From JBMNGG01 sp050949705 (GTDB taxonomy: Bacteria > Bacillota > Thermosediminibacteria > Thermosediminibacterales > Tepidanaerobacteraceae): a DNA stretch of 64,000 nucleotides. How positions within the stretch are numbered: position 1 is the stretch's first letter; every line of letters begins with the position of its first letter. Made by a program: the position numbers and the translations under genes. Positions 8,574 through 15,959 of this stretch are shown here, one piece after another. The stretch lies in the NCBI GenBank assembly GCA_050949705.1, contig JBMNGG010000008.1:186001-250000 (forward strand). The letters are read 5' to 3'. The notes under the pieces were generated by a model. That model was given only the letters and a program-made list of their open reading frames with translations, searched no databases and was not told the DNA's origin.

Positions 8574-9692
8574 ATGGCTAAATCTAGAGTGAAGGAACTG
8601 GATTTTATGCGGGCAGCAGCCATGCTTATGGTAGTTTTGCTTCATGTTTCAGCCGCTTATGTGGCATACAGCCCAGTAGATAGCAAGGTCTTCTATTTGG
8701 GTCTCATACTCAATCAATGGTCTCGTATTTGCCTGCCTTTATTTGTTTTTGTATCAGGATTTGGCCTTTTCTACAAATACGGTCAGAACAATCAACTTAA
8801 CTTGAAAGATTTTTATTTAAGGAGACTTTATACGGTTTTTGTGCCATATCTGGTATGGAGTTTTATATACATGATTTTTAGAGACATATTTAATCAATCT
8901 TTTTATTTTATAGGCGTACCTTTTAAAGATGCATTCTTATCCTATTTGAGTTGGACCTTTAAAGAAAATATACATACGCCAATATGGTTCGTTTTATTGA
9001 TTGTCCAATTGTATTTAATTTTTCCTGTAACAATAAATCCACTATCAAGAATAAAAAAACCTTTGCAATCAATAGTGATACATTCCTTATTATTCCTCAT
9101 ACTAATCATATATTTTCGCTATTTTATGGTTATTAGTGGAATATACATCATTGATTGGTTGCAGAAATACTACTGTGTAAATCTTTTTGGGTGGTATTTT
9201 TATTTTATACTTGGAGGTATAGTAGCCCAAAACTGGGCAAAGTTTAAAGAAGTCTATTTAAATAAATATATAATAACATTATTGTATGTAATAAGCACAG
9301 CTTTAGTTATAACAGAAGCCTATTTTGGTTTTTTAAAGTATGGTCAGTCTCATCTGGGAGTATATACCTCCACTAGACCTACAGTTTTAATCAATTCAAT
9401 CTTTGCCATTCCTTTAATTTACATGCTTGGGCAAAGAATAATGAAGTGGGATAAGTTATATTGTTTTTTTATGAACATGTCAAAATTTTCATTTGGTATA
9501 TTCTTTGTGCACCCTCAAGTATTAACTGTGGTAAAAAAAATTGTGGGTCGAATTTACGGGACTTATACGACTCGTGTGACTCAATTGATTATGGTTTTTA
9601 TACTCACAATGGTATGTTCATATATTTTCTGCTATATTGTCGATAAAACGCCCTTTAGAACTATATTGCTAGGTGTGGACAAAAGAAAATGA
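8574..9692 (+). CDS. Membrane acyltransferase, family 3
   Basis: Multi-pass membrane O-acyltransferase of the acyltransferase_3 family. The N-terminal ELDFMRAAAMLMVVLLHVS carries the conserved R and catalytic-type His after the first helix, and about ten hydrophobic segments follow. These enzymes acetylate or succinylate cell-surface glycans; the acceptor here is unknown. ATG 8574 is selected because AGAAGGGAG precedes it by 6 bases; ATG 8550 would overlap thiN and lacks a ribosome site. It ends three bases before the stop of the convergent next gene. Confidence 0.9.
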   Translation: MAKSRVKELDFMRAAAMLMVVLLHVSAAYVAYSPVDSKVFYLGLILNQWSRICLPLFVFVSGFGLFYKYGQNNQLNLKDFYLRRLYTVFVPYLVWSFIYMIFRDIFNQSFYFIGVPFKDAFLSYLSWTFKENIHTPIWFVLLIVQLYLIFPVTINPLSRIKKPLQSIVIHSLLFLILIIYFRYFMVISGIYIIDWLQKYYCVNLFGWYFYFILGGIVAQNWAKFKEVYLNKYIITLLYVISTALVITEAYFGFLKYGQSHLGVYTSTRPTVLINSIFAIPLIYMLGQRIMKWDKLYCFFMNMSKFSFGIFFVHPQVLTVVKKIVGRIYGTYTTRVTQLIMVFILTMVCSYIFCYIVDKTPFRTILLGVDKRK

Positions 9693-9694
9693 TC

Positions 9695-10225
9695 CTACCA
9701 TGCATGTAGTCTTTTACCTGCACTGTAAGCAAAATTGCCGTTTCTATAAACCAGCCAATCATCAGTGGTTAGAAAAACGCCGGTTTCCCTGTTGCCCCAG
9801 ATTTCCGGGTAAGTGCCTCCATCAGAACCTATAACAGTACCTCCTGTGACTGCAGATAGTTTTTGAGAAAAAGCACCCAGGTCACAACCGAACAATAAAA
9901 CTTGAGAGCCTGGAGTAAATCTAATGTCTCCTTTTCTAATTCTGTCAGCCAAGTCACTTAAATAAGCGGCTCTCTCTGTGTCTTCTTTGCCGCGTTCATC
10001 ATAAAAACCGCTCCAATTTGTCATTATTATACCTCTTGTATAGGAGTGACTAAAAATCTTTAATATATTAATAGGTCCCCGATGTTGTGATAAATCTGCC
10101 AACATGTCTAGAAATTCTTGTCCTGTGCTAGGCTTTATAATTATATGGCCTGTCATTTCAGCCCTATGGTCAAAAGCTCCTTCGTCTCCATATCCTTGTG
10201 CTGATACAGCAACAGAAATACTCAT
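9695..10225 (-). CDS. Hypothetical protein with caspase-like (DUF4347-like) His/Cys pattern
   Basis: A 176-residue protein without signal peptide. A hydrophobic strand leads to a His (INILKIFSHSYTRGI) and a second strand leads to a Cys (SQVLLFGCDLGAFSQKL), followed by TGGTVIGSDGGTYPE. This His...Cys layout is that of clan CD (caspase-like) folds and resembles DUF4347, where SHG and YGCN motifs are followed by a 'TG..V.AS' strand. Catalytic activity is not shown. AGGAGGG lies 9 bases before the start. It is a monocistronic gene on the minus strand with no related neighbour. Confidence 0.6.
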   Translation of the reverse strand: MSISVAVSAQGYGDEGAFDHRAEMTGHIIIKPSTGQEFLDMLADLSQHRGPINILKIFSHSYTRGIIMTNWSGFYDERGKEDTERAAYLSDLADRIRKGDIRFTPGSQVLLFGCDLGAFSQKLSAVTGGTVIGSDGGTYPEIWGNRETGVFLTTDDWLVYRNGNFAYSAGKRLHAW

Positions 10226-10524
10226 ATAATTCTGCCCTCCTCATAGGAAAAGAATAAGATACAGTCCAGTATATTCAAGTGGGTGTTGAAAGTTGCCCCT
10301 GAGAATATGTGCATTCAGGAATTTGCCATTCAAGCCGAGTTAATATTCCGTATGTTAGCAAGTAATGAGTATATTAATTGAATGATTTGTCTAAGACAAT
10401 TGTGATACACAAACATACAGAGTATATAGCTTAGAAGGACTATATTATAGCAAGTTTTTTTATTCTTATCTGTTTTCTATAATATGATATTATTAATGTA
10501 ATAAACAAGACAAGGAGTGGTTTC
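10226..10524. other. Intergenic region with a possible short coding relic
   Basis: Divergent region between the caspase-like gene and the AIM24 gene. On the plus strand one frame from about 10256 reads without stop for some 40 codons (includes WVLKVAPENM and EFAIQAELIFRMLAS) and ends in TGA, but it has no ribosome site and I cannot identify it. A small inverted repeat (CCTGA/TCAGG) lies inside. Confidence 0.3.
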
Positions 10525-11208
10525 GTGAAATACGAGCTTCGAGGTGATACACTACCTGTGGTAATCCTAACTCTAGAACAGGGAGAAAGTGTCTTTACTG
10601 AATCAGGCGGGATGTCCTGGATGAGCGAAGGTTTTGAAATGAAAACAAATATGAAAGGTGGCATCTTTGGTGGAATTGCCAGAACGCTGGCAGGAGAAAG
10701 CCTTTTTATGACTACATATACCATGAATAAAGCTTCAGGAATCATAGCCTTTTCATCTTCTTTTCCCGGGAAAATCGTTCCTATTCATCTTCAAGCAGGT
10801 GAATCAATTATATGCCAAAAGAGTGCTTTTCTTTGTGCCGAGCACAGTGTAAAGCTTGCCACCCATTTAAAGAAGAAGTTAGGGGCAGGTTTTTTCGGCG
10901 GAGAAGGTTTCATATTACAAAAAGTTACGGGTCCAGGTTGGTGTTTTCTTGAGATTGACGGCGAAGCAGTAGAGTATCAATTGGGGTCTGGTGAAAAAAT
11001 GAAAGTTGATACAGGACATGTAGCTGTATTTGAATCTAGTGTAAACTATGATATTGAAATGGTAAAAGGATTTAGAAATATTCTTTTTGGAGGGGAAGGT
11101 TTATTTTTGACAACTCTTCAAGGACCGGGGAAGGTGTGGCTGCAGTCAATGCCTATTAACAACTTAGCAGCAAGAATTATACCTTATATACCTAGTTCAA
11201 ATGAATAA
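10525..11208 (+). CDS. AIM24 / TIGR00266 family protein
   Basis: A 227-residue protein of the AIM24/TIGR00266 family, which forms a beta-rich fold of unknown biochemical role. Characteristic stretches include ESGGMSWMSEGFEM, KGGIFGGIARTLAGESLFMTTYT, GSGEKMKVDTGHVAVFE and GEGLFLTTLQGPGKVWLQSMP. It begins with GTG 10525, 8 bases after AAGGAG. No signal peptide. A strong terminator follows 38 bases after the stop, so it is a single-gene unit. Confidence 0.92.
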   Translation: MKYELRGDTLPVVILTLEQGESVFTESGGMSWMSEGFEMKTNMKGGIFGGIARTLAGESLFMTTYTMNKASGIIAFSSSFPGKIVPIHLQAGESIICQKSAFLCAEHSVKLATHLKKKLGAGFFGGEGFILQKVTGPGWCFLEIDGEAVEYQLGSGEKMKVDTGHVAVFESSVNYDIEMVKGFRNILFGGEGLFLTTLQGPGKVWLQSMPINNLAARIIPYIPSSNE

Positions 11209-11246
11209 TTTAAGCCTACTTTAATAACTCTGAAAATGTTTTTTAT

Positions 11247-11289
11247 AGGCCCAGCTGTACTCTTCATAGTATTGCCTGGGTCTTTTTTT
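11247..11289 (+). terminator. Intrinsic terminator after the AIM24 gene
   Basis: AGGCCCAG (11247-11254) pairs with CTGGGTCT (11276-11283), with one G-U pair, and is followed by seven T. The loop is long (21 nt). Confidence 0.75.
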
Positions 11290-11496
11290 GCCCGAAAAGC
11301 CCACTGATGGATCTTGTGCAGGAAACTTTTTGAATTCCACTTTCATCTTTCTTTTCATATACTGTATTAAGAAAATAATGGTGAGGCAAGGAGCATTGCA
11401 CAATCACTTATTTTGTTTAAAGAGCATGCTCGTGGATTTATTATTAAATAGACTGATTTTTTGTGCAATACTTTAACCGTTGAGAGGAGGAAAAAT

Positions 11497-12561
11497 ATGT
11501 CTGAACAGGATAAAAAAATAGAAATGGACCGTATGGCTCCGAAAAGCTCTGGCAATTTGCCTCCTGGCATAGGACCTAAGTTAGCAAAAAAGTATATGAA
11601 ATTATTGAATTCTAGTGTTACTCAAACAAGCCAAGATGCAGAGGCAGATACACAACAACTATTTTCTGGGGGAATTGCCTATGTTCCCAATTTTGGAAGT
11701 AATACTGTATCGGTAGTTGACATTCGCTCTGCAAGATTAATTACAAATATACCTGTTGGTAATGCCCCGTTTGCCGTGGATATAAGCCCGGATGGAAGAT
11801 TTGCCTATGTATCTAATTTCGTTTCTGCAACCCTTTCTATAATAAGAACCATTGATAATAGGGTGGTGAATACCATAAATTTAAACACAGGTATTTTTAC
11901 AGCAGCAGGCTCTTCAGGAGTAAAAGTGACCAGAAACGGAAGATTTGTTTATGTGGCTAATTTTAATAGTAACAATATTTCTGTGGTTGATGCCCAGCAA
12001 AGAAGTGTGGTTACCGTAGTTCCCCTAACAAGTTCGCCATCAAACATTGGCATCTGGGGAAGCCTCGCATATGTTACTCTTCCTAGCACCAATCAGATAG
12101 CTGTAGTGGATCTTAATGCAAATTTACAGGTTAAGACCATTAATGGAGGAGACGCCGAAGGTATAGACATAGCGACTTTACTACCTCTGGCATTGGTGAC
12201 TAATCAGTCAAATAATACCCTATCTTTCATAAATACTAACATTGCGGAGGCTTCCACTTTAGCAATCGCCACAGGGGAATTTCCTACGGGTGTTTCTTTT
12301 ACACCTAATGGTAGAATGGCTTATGTGGCAAATCAGTTTTCCAATGATGTATCAGTTATAGATTTAATCCGGCATACCCAGGTAACCATACCCGTAGGTG
12401 TTGAGCCTTTTGGAGTCAAGGTAAATAGAAGCGGCAGATTTGCTGTGGTATCCAATACTGGAAGTGACAATCTGTCAATCATTGATACTAGGGTCAATCA
12501 AGTTATAGCAACGGTAGATGTAGGAATATTCCCTCAATACCTTGCCATTCTTGATTTGTAA
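11497..12561 (+). CDS. YVTN beta-propeller repeat protein (paralogue 1)
   Basis: A 354-residue protein built from about seven YVTN-type blades, each with YVxNxxSNxVSVxD- or VTIPVGxxPxGV-like segments (AYVPNFGSNTVSVVD, AYVSNFVSATLSII, VYVANFNSNNISVVDA and so on). Such propellers bind partners or act at cell surfaces; the ligand here is unknown. There is no signal peptide; instead a polar leader with KLAKKYMKLL is shared with the next gene. ATG 11497 follows GAGGAGG. It is a clear tandem duplicate of the gene 100 bases downstream, with similar upstream sequence. Confidence 0.9.
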   Translation: MSEQDKKIEMDRMAPKSSGNLPPGIGPKLAKKYMKLLNSSVTQTSQDAEADTQQLFSGGIAYVPNFGSNTVSVVDIRSARLITNIPVGNAPFAVDISPDGRFAYVSNFVSATLSIIRTIDNRVVNTINLNTGIFTAAGSSGVKVTRNGRFVYVANFNSNNISVVDAQQRSVVTVVPLTSSPSNIGIWGSLAYVTLPSTNQIAVVDLNANLQVKTINGGDAEGIDIATLLPLALVTNQSNNTLSFINTNIAEASTLAIATGEFPTGVSFTPNGRMAYVANQFSNDVSVIDLIRHTQVTIPVGVEPFGVKVNRSGRFAVVSNTGSDNLSIIDTRVNQVIATVDVGIFPQYLAILDL

Positions 12562-12661
12562 GAAACAATGAGAAGACTAGATTAGCGCAATCACTAGTTT
12601 TGGCATAGAGTTTAACTTGACTTTGCTCTTTACTCTTTAACCTTTGAAAGGAGGATGAAAT

Positions 12662-13738
12662 ATGTCCAAACAGGGTGAAGAAAAAGGAATTGACTATATA
12701 ACCCCAAAAACTCCTAGTAATTTGCCGCCGAGTTTAGGTCATAAGTTAGCAAAAAAATATATGGAATTATCAGATCCTGGTGATTCCCTAACAAGCCAAT
12801 ATGAAGAAGCTAATACACTACAATCATTATTTGGAGGAATCGCCTATGTGCCAAACTTTGGAAGCAACAATGTATCTGTAGTAGATATTCGTTCGGCGAG
12901 ATTGATAACAAATATACCGGTTGGTGATGCTCCCTTTTCCGTGGATATCAGTCCGGATAGAGGATTTGCCTATGTATCCAATTTTAGATCTGCAACCCTT
13001 TCTATAATAAGGACTCTTGATAACAGGGTGGTGGATACAGTTAACTTAAACACTGGTATTTTTACAGCAGCAGGCTCTTCAGGAGTAAAAGTTACCAGAA
13101 ACGGAAGATTTATTTATGTGGCTAATTTTAATAGCAATAACATCTCTGTGGTGGATGCCCTGCAAAGAAGTGTGGTTACTACGATTCCCCTTCCCCGGGG
13201 GGCTGAAAAGATAGATATACGGGGGAGTCTTGCATATGTTACGCTTCCTGACGCCAATCAGGTGGGCGTGGTGGACCTAAATGCGAACCTATTGGTAAAG
13301 ACCATAAATGTAGGGAGGTCTCCTGCAGATATAGACATAGCAACTTCTCAACCGCTGGCGTTGGTGACTAATCTGGTATCTGATGACATTTCTATCATAA
13401 ATACCAACATCGCACAGTCATCCCCCAATACCATCACCATAGGCAGTTTTCCTGGGGGCATTTCTTTTACTCCTAATGGCAGAAGGGCATATGCCGCAAA
13501 CCAAGTATCCGATACTTTATCAGTTATAGATGTAATCCGACATACTCAGATATTAACCATACCCGTGGGTAGTGGACCATTTGGGGTCAAGGTAAATAGT
13601 AACGGCAGATTAGTAGTGGTATCAAATGCTGATAGCAACACTTTGTCCATCATTGATACTACGCTCAATCAAGTGATAGGAACGGTACCCGTAGGAACAT
13701 TACCTTTATACCTAGCCATTTTGGATTTAGGCGTATAA
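12662..13738 (+). CDS. YVTN beta-propeller repeat protein (paralogue 2)
   Basis: A 358-residue paralogue of the preceding gene, near-identical in the first three blades (GIAYVPNFGSN, SARLITNIPVG, NLNTGIFTAAGSSGVKVTRN) and more diverged later. It shares the polar N-terminus with KLAKKYMEL and also lacks a signal peptide. AAAGGAGG precedes ATG 12662. A third, truncated 3' end of the same family lies at 15378-15451 beyond brnQ, showing past copy-number change here. Function is unknown; a spore or cell-surface role is only a guess. Confidence 0.9.
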   Translation: MSKQGEEKGIDYITPKTPSNLPPSLGHKLAKKYMELSDPGDSLTSQYEEANTLQSLFGGIAYVPNFGSNNVSVVDIRSARLITNIPVGDAPFSVDISPDRGFAYVSNFRSATLSIIRTLDNRVVDTVNLNTGIFTAAGSSGVKVTRNGRFIYVANFNSNNISVVDALQRSVVTTIPLPRGAEKIDIRGSLAYVTLPDANQVGVVDLNANLLVKTINVGRSPADIDIATSQPLALVTNLVSDDISIINTNIAQSSPNTITIGSFPGGISFTPNGRRAYAANQVSDTLSVIDVIRHTQILTIPVGSGPFGVKVNSNGRLVVVSNADSNTLSIIDTTLNQVIGTVPVGTLPLYLAILDLGV

Positions 13739-13813
13739 CTATTATTTAAAAGAGGTTTTCACTAAAATAGACGTGGAAGAAGTAGGAGATCAATTGAAAC
13801 CTGATTAAAAAAT

Positions 13814-13860
13814 ATTTACTTTTAGAATCACAGGCTATGCCTGTGGTTCTAAAAGTAAAT
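13814..13860. repeat. Near-perfect 22-bp inverted repeat (hairpin)
   Basis: Left arm 13814-13835 pairs with right arm 13839-13860 with one non-Watson-Crick T/G pair, leaving a TAT loop. There is no T-run, so it is not a standard terminator, though it lies between the second propeller gene and brnQ. A different long hairpin (15462-15505) lies on the other side of brnQ. Confidence 0.8.
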
Positions 13861-13885
13861 GATAAATTGAAACGGTAAATATAGT

Positions 13886-13914
13886 TTTACTGAAATACTC
13901 AATTAAGCTATAAT
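13886..13914 (+). promoter_or_regulatory. Putative brnQ promoter
   Basis: TTTACT, 17-base spacer, TATAAT, ending 46 bases before the brnQ start. The -35 matches the consensus at four of six positions. Confidence 0.5.
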
Positions 13915-13960
13915 TAAAATGGTTTCTGCATGCAGTTCAGATTTTTGAGGGGGAACATTA

Positions 13961-15307
13961 ATGAAAGAAAGACTAAGTTTTCAGCAAAATTTGTTGATAG
14001 GTTCATTGTTATTCGGGCTGTTTTTTGGTGCTGGAAATCTCATTTTCCCTGTTAAAATGGGACAAGTAGCTGGAAGTAATACTTTTGCTGCTACCATTGG
14101 ATTCTTGATAACAGGGGTGGGATTGCCAGTGATTGGAGTTATAGCATCAGCACTCTCCCAAAGTGACAGCTTATTTCACATGGCAAAGCCTGTAAGCATA
14201 CCTTACGCGATATTTTTCACTTGTGCATTATATTTGACAATTGGTCCCTTCTTTGCTATTCCCCGTACCGCTACTGTCGCCTTTGAAGTGGGATTGCGTC
14301 CCTTTATAGCTGAAGGACAATTATTCCTAGGGCTCTTTATTTTTTCACTAATTTTTTTCAGCTTAACTTTATATTTTTCATTAAGACCCGGTCGGATTCT
14401 GGATTGGGTAGGTAAATATCTTACTCCCGCTTTTTTGGCACTTTTGTCTATATTATTAGTAGCTACCTATGCAAAACCAATGGGGCAAGTAAATATGTAT
14501 TTACCACAAGGTAATTATGTTGATAATCCACTATTTACAGGATTTTTAGATGGATATAATACCATGGATGCATTGGCTTCTTTAGCCTTTGCTATTATCA
14601 TTATTTCTAATATACGAAAGTTGGGTATAAGAAAACCAAGCTCAATTGCTGTTGAAATATTAAAATCTGGTTTTGTTTGTGTCATAGGAATGACGGTTAT
14701 TTACGCATCATTAGCTTATTTGGGTGCTACAAGCTTGGGCAGTGTGGGGCATGGTGATAATGGAGGAAAAATTTTATCCATGGTAAGCAATCATTATTTT
14801 GGATTCATTGGTCAAGTATTGTTGGCCGCAATAGTGGGATTTGCTTGCTTAAAAACTGCCATTGGTTTAATTACCTCCTGTGCAGAAATGTTTAGCAAGT
14901 TGTTTCCCAAATCCATGACTTATAAAAGTTATGCTATATTATTCACAGTTTTTTCTTTTTCAATTGCCAATATGGGATTAAACAATATAATAAAACTATC
15001 TATACCGGTACTTATGTTCCTTTACCCATTAGCAATTACTTTAATTATTTTGTCTTTATCAACACCGATTCATCGCAAACAGGGTAAAGTTTACCGATGG
15101 ACCACAGGCCTAACAAGCTTAGCAGCATTTTTTGATTTCTGTAAAGCATTACCAGAGTCCCTTCAGTCATATGGACTGGTAAGGGATATTGTCGAATTTG
15201 CTCATATGTATTTACCGGGATTTGATTATGGTTTGGGTTGGGTATTGCCTGCACTTTGTGGTTTTATTATTGGATTAGTCGGTACTTACAAATATCATTT
15301 TAGCTAG
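13961..15307 (+). CDS. brnQ: Branched-chain amino acid carrier (LIVCS family)
   Basis: Integral membrane symporter of 448 residues with about twelve hydrophobic segments. It belongs to the BrnQ family, which imports Leu, Ile and Val with Na+ or H+. The N-terminal GLFFGAGNLIFPVKMGQVAG segment is the family signature; other conserved pieces are SYGAIFFTCALYLTIGPF-like and the FACLKTAIGLITSCAEMF helix. ATG 13961 follows GAGGGGG. It is a single gene flanked by long hairpins and by pieces of the YVTN family, suggesting it sits at a rearrangement site. Confidence 0.94.
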   Translation: MKERLSFQQNLLIGSLLFGLFFGAGNLIFPVKMGQVAGSNTFAATIGFLITGVGLPVIGVIASALSQSDSLFHMAKPVSIPYAIFFTCALYLTIGPFFAIPRTATVAFEVGLRPFIAEGQLFLGLFIFSLIFFSLTLYFSLRPGRILDWVGKYLTPAFLALLSILLVATYAKPMGQVNMYLPQGNYVDNPLFTGFLDGYNTMDALASLAFAIIIISNIRKLGIRKPSSIAVEILKSGFVCVIGMTVIYASLAYLGATSLGSVGHGDNGGKILSMVSNHYFGFIGQVLLAAIVGFACLKTAIGLITSCAEMFSKLFPKSMTYKSYAILFTVFSFSIANMGLNNIIKLSIPVLMFLYPLAITLIILSLSTPIHRKQGKVYRWTTGLTSLAAFFDFCKALPESLQSYGLVRDIVEFAHMYLPGFDYGLGWVLPALCGFIIGLVGTYKYHFS

Positions 15308-15377
15308 TAATTTCTTTCAGACTCATTCGGTTTAATCAGTAATTTTTTAATAGAAAATCTCCTGCTTTATTGTTAAG

Positions 15378-15451
15378 AATCACAAAGGTTGAGATACCTA
15401 CGTCGTAAGGAGCTACCGCTATACCTAGCCATTTTGGTTTTAGTCGTATAA
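15378..15451 (+). pseudogene. 3' relic of a third YVTN beta-propeller gene
   Basis: The DNA closely resembles the last 74 bases of the gene ending at 13738, most strikingly TATACCTAGCCATTTTGG (15420-15437, identical in both) and the terminal GTATAA. In frame it reads LPLYLAILVLVV then stop, against LPLYLAILDLGV in the intact gene. The rest of the gene is absent. Confidence 0.75.
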
Positions 15452-15461
15452 CAATAATTGA

Positions 15462-15505
15462 TAAATCATAAGGGGACATAAGATATCGTGTCCTCTTATG
15501 ATTTA
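15462..15505. terminator. 17-bp hairpin upstream of the BlaI-like gene
   Basis: TAAATCATAAGGGGACA (15462-15478) pairs with 15489-15505 with one G-U pair; loop of 10 bases. No real T-run follows (TTAATATATTTAATT). It lies 10 bases after the YVTN relic and may have been that gene's terminator. Confidence 0.55.
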
Positions 15506-15522
15506 TTAATATATTTAATTAC

Positions 15523-15581
15523 TTGACAAAAAAGGTTTACCGCGATAAACTAAAATAGTAAAAGGTCTACTATAATAGACC
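15523..15581 (+). promoter_or_regulatory. Promoter and two dyad operators of the BlaI-like/M56 operon
   Basis: TTGACA (15523-15528) is 17 bases from TAAACT (15546-15551). A first dyad, GTTTACCGCGATAAAC (15535-15550), overlaps spacer and -10. A second, GGTCTACTATAATAGACC (15564-15581), lies just downstream and ends 18 bases before the BlaI start. The position fits autorepression by a BlaI/MecI-type dimer, although the arms differ from the classic TACA/TGTA box. Confidence 0.6.
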
Positions 15582-15599
15582 ACCACTAGGAGGATGTTT

Positions 15600-15959
15600 A
15601 TGAGAGACCTAAAACTTTTTGACTCGGAATATAAATTTATGGATATCATTTGGGAGCTTGAACCTATTAACTCTACTAAACTAGCTAAAGTCTGTGCGGA
15701 AAAGCTTGGTTGGAAAAAGTCTACTACTTATACAATGATAAGAAAACTATCTGAGCAAGGTTTTCTAAAAAACGAAAATGCCACAGTTACCGCCTTGATA
15801 AAGCGGGAAGAAGTTCAAAAATATGAAAGTGAAACAATTTTAGAAGATAAGTTCGATGGTTCTTTACCTGTTTTTTTAGCCACATTTCTGCAAGGTAAGA
15901 GGCTGTCTAGAGAGGAAGCCGAGGAGCTTCAAAAAATGATAGAGGAGGCCACAAAATGA
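15600..15959 (+). CDS. BlaI/MecI/CopY-family winged-helix repressor
   Basis: A 119-residue penicillinase-repressor-family regulator. The winged-helix region spans about residues 5-70 (FMDIIWELEPINSTKLAKVC, then KSTTYTMIRKLSEQGFL), followed by a C-terminal dimerisation helix (LSREEAEELQKMIEEA). ATG 15600 is preferred over ATG 15594, which overlaps the ribosome site AGGAGG. It overlaps the next gene by four bases (ATGA), the usual BlaI-BlaR1 arrangement. Two dyads in its promoter are likely its operators. No beta-lactamase or PBP gene is nearby, so the regulon is unknown. Confidence 0.9.
   Translation: MRDLKLFDSEYKFMDIIWELEPINSTKLAKVCAEKLGWKKSTTYTMIRKLSEQGFLKNENATVTALIKREEVQKYESETILEDKFDGSLPVFLATFLQGKRLSREEAEELQKMIEEATK

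Noticed and set aside
11221..11403. A 60-codon minus-strand frame after the AIM24 gene
   Set aside because: It runs through the terminator hairpin, has no ribosome site, and its composition is not protein-like.
13739..13960. A T-box leader for brnQ
   Set aside because: There is no AGGGTGG-type T-box sequence or specifier stem; only a plain inverted repeat is present.
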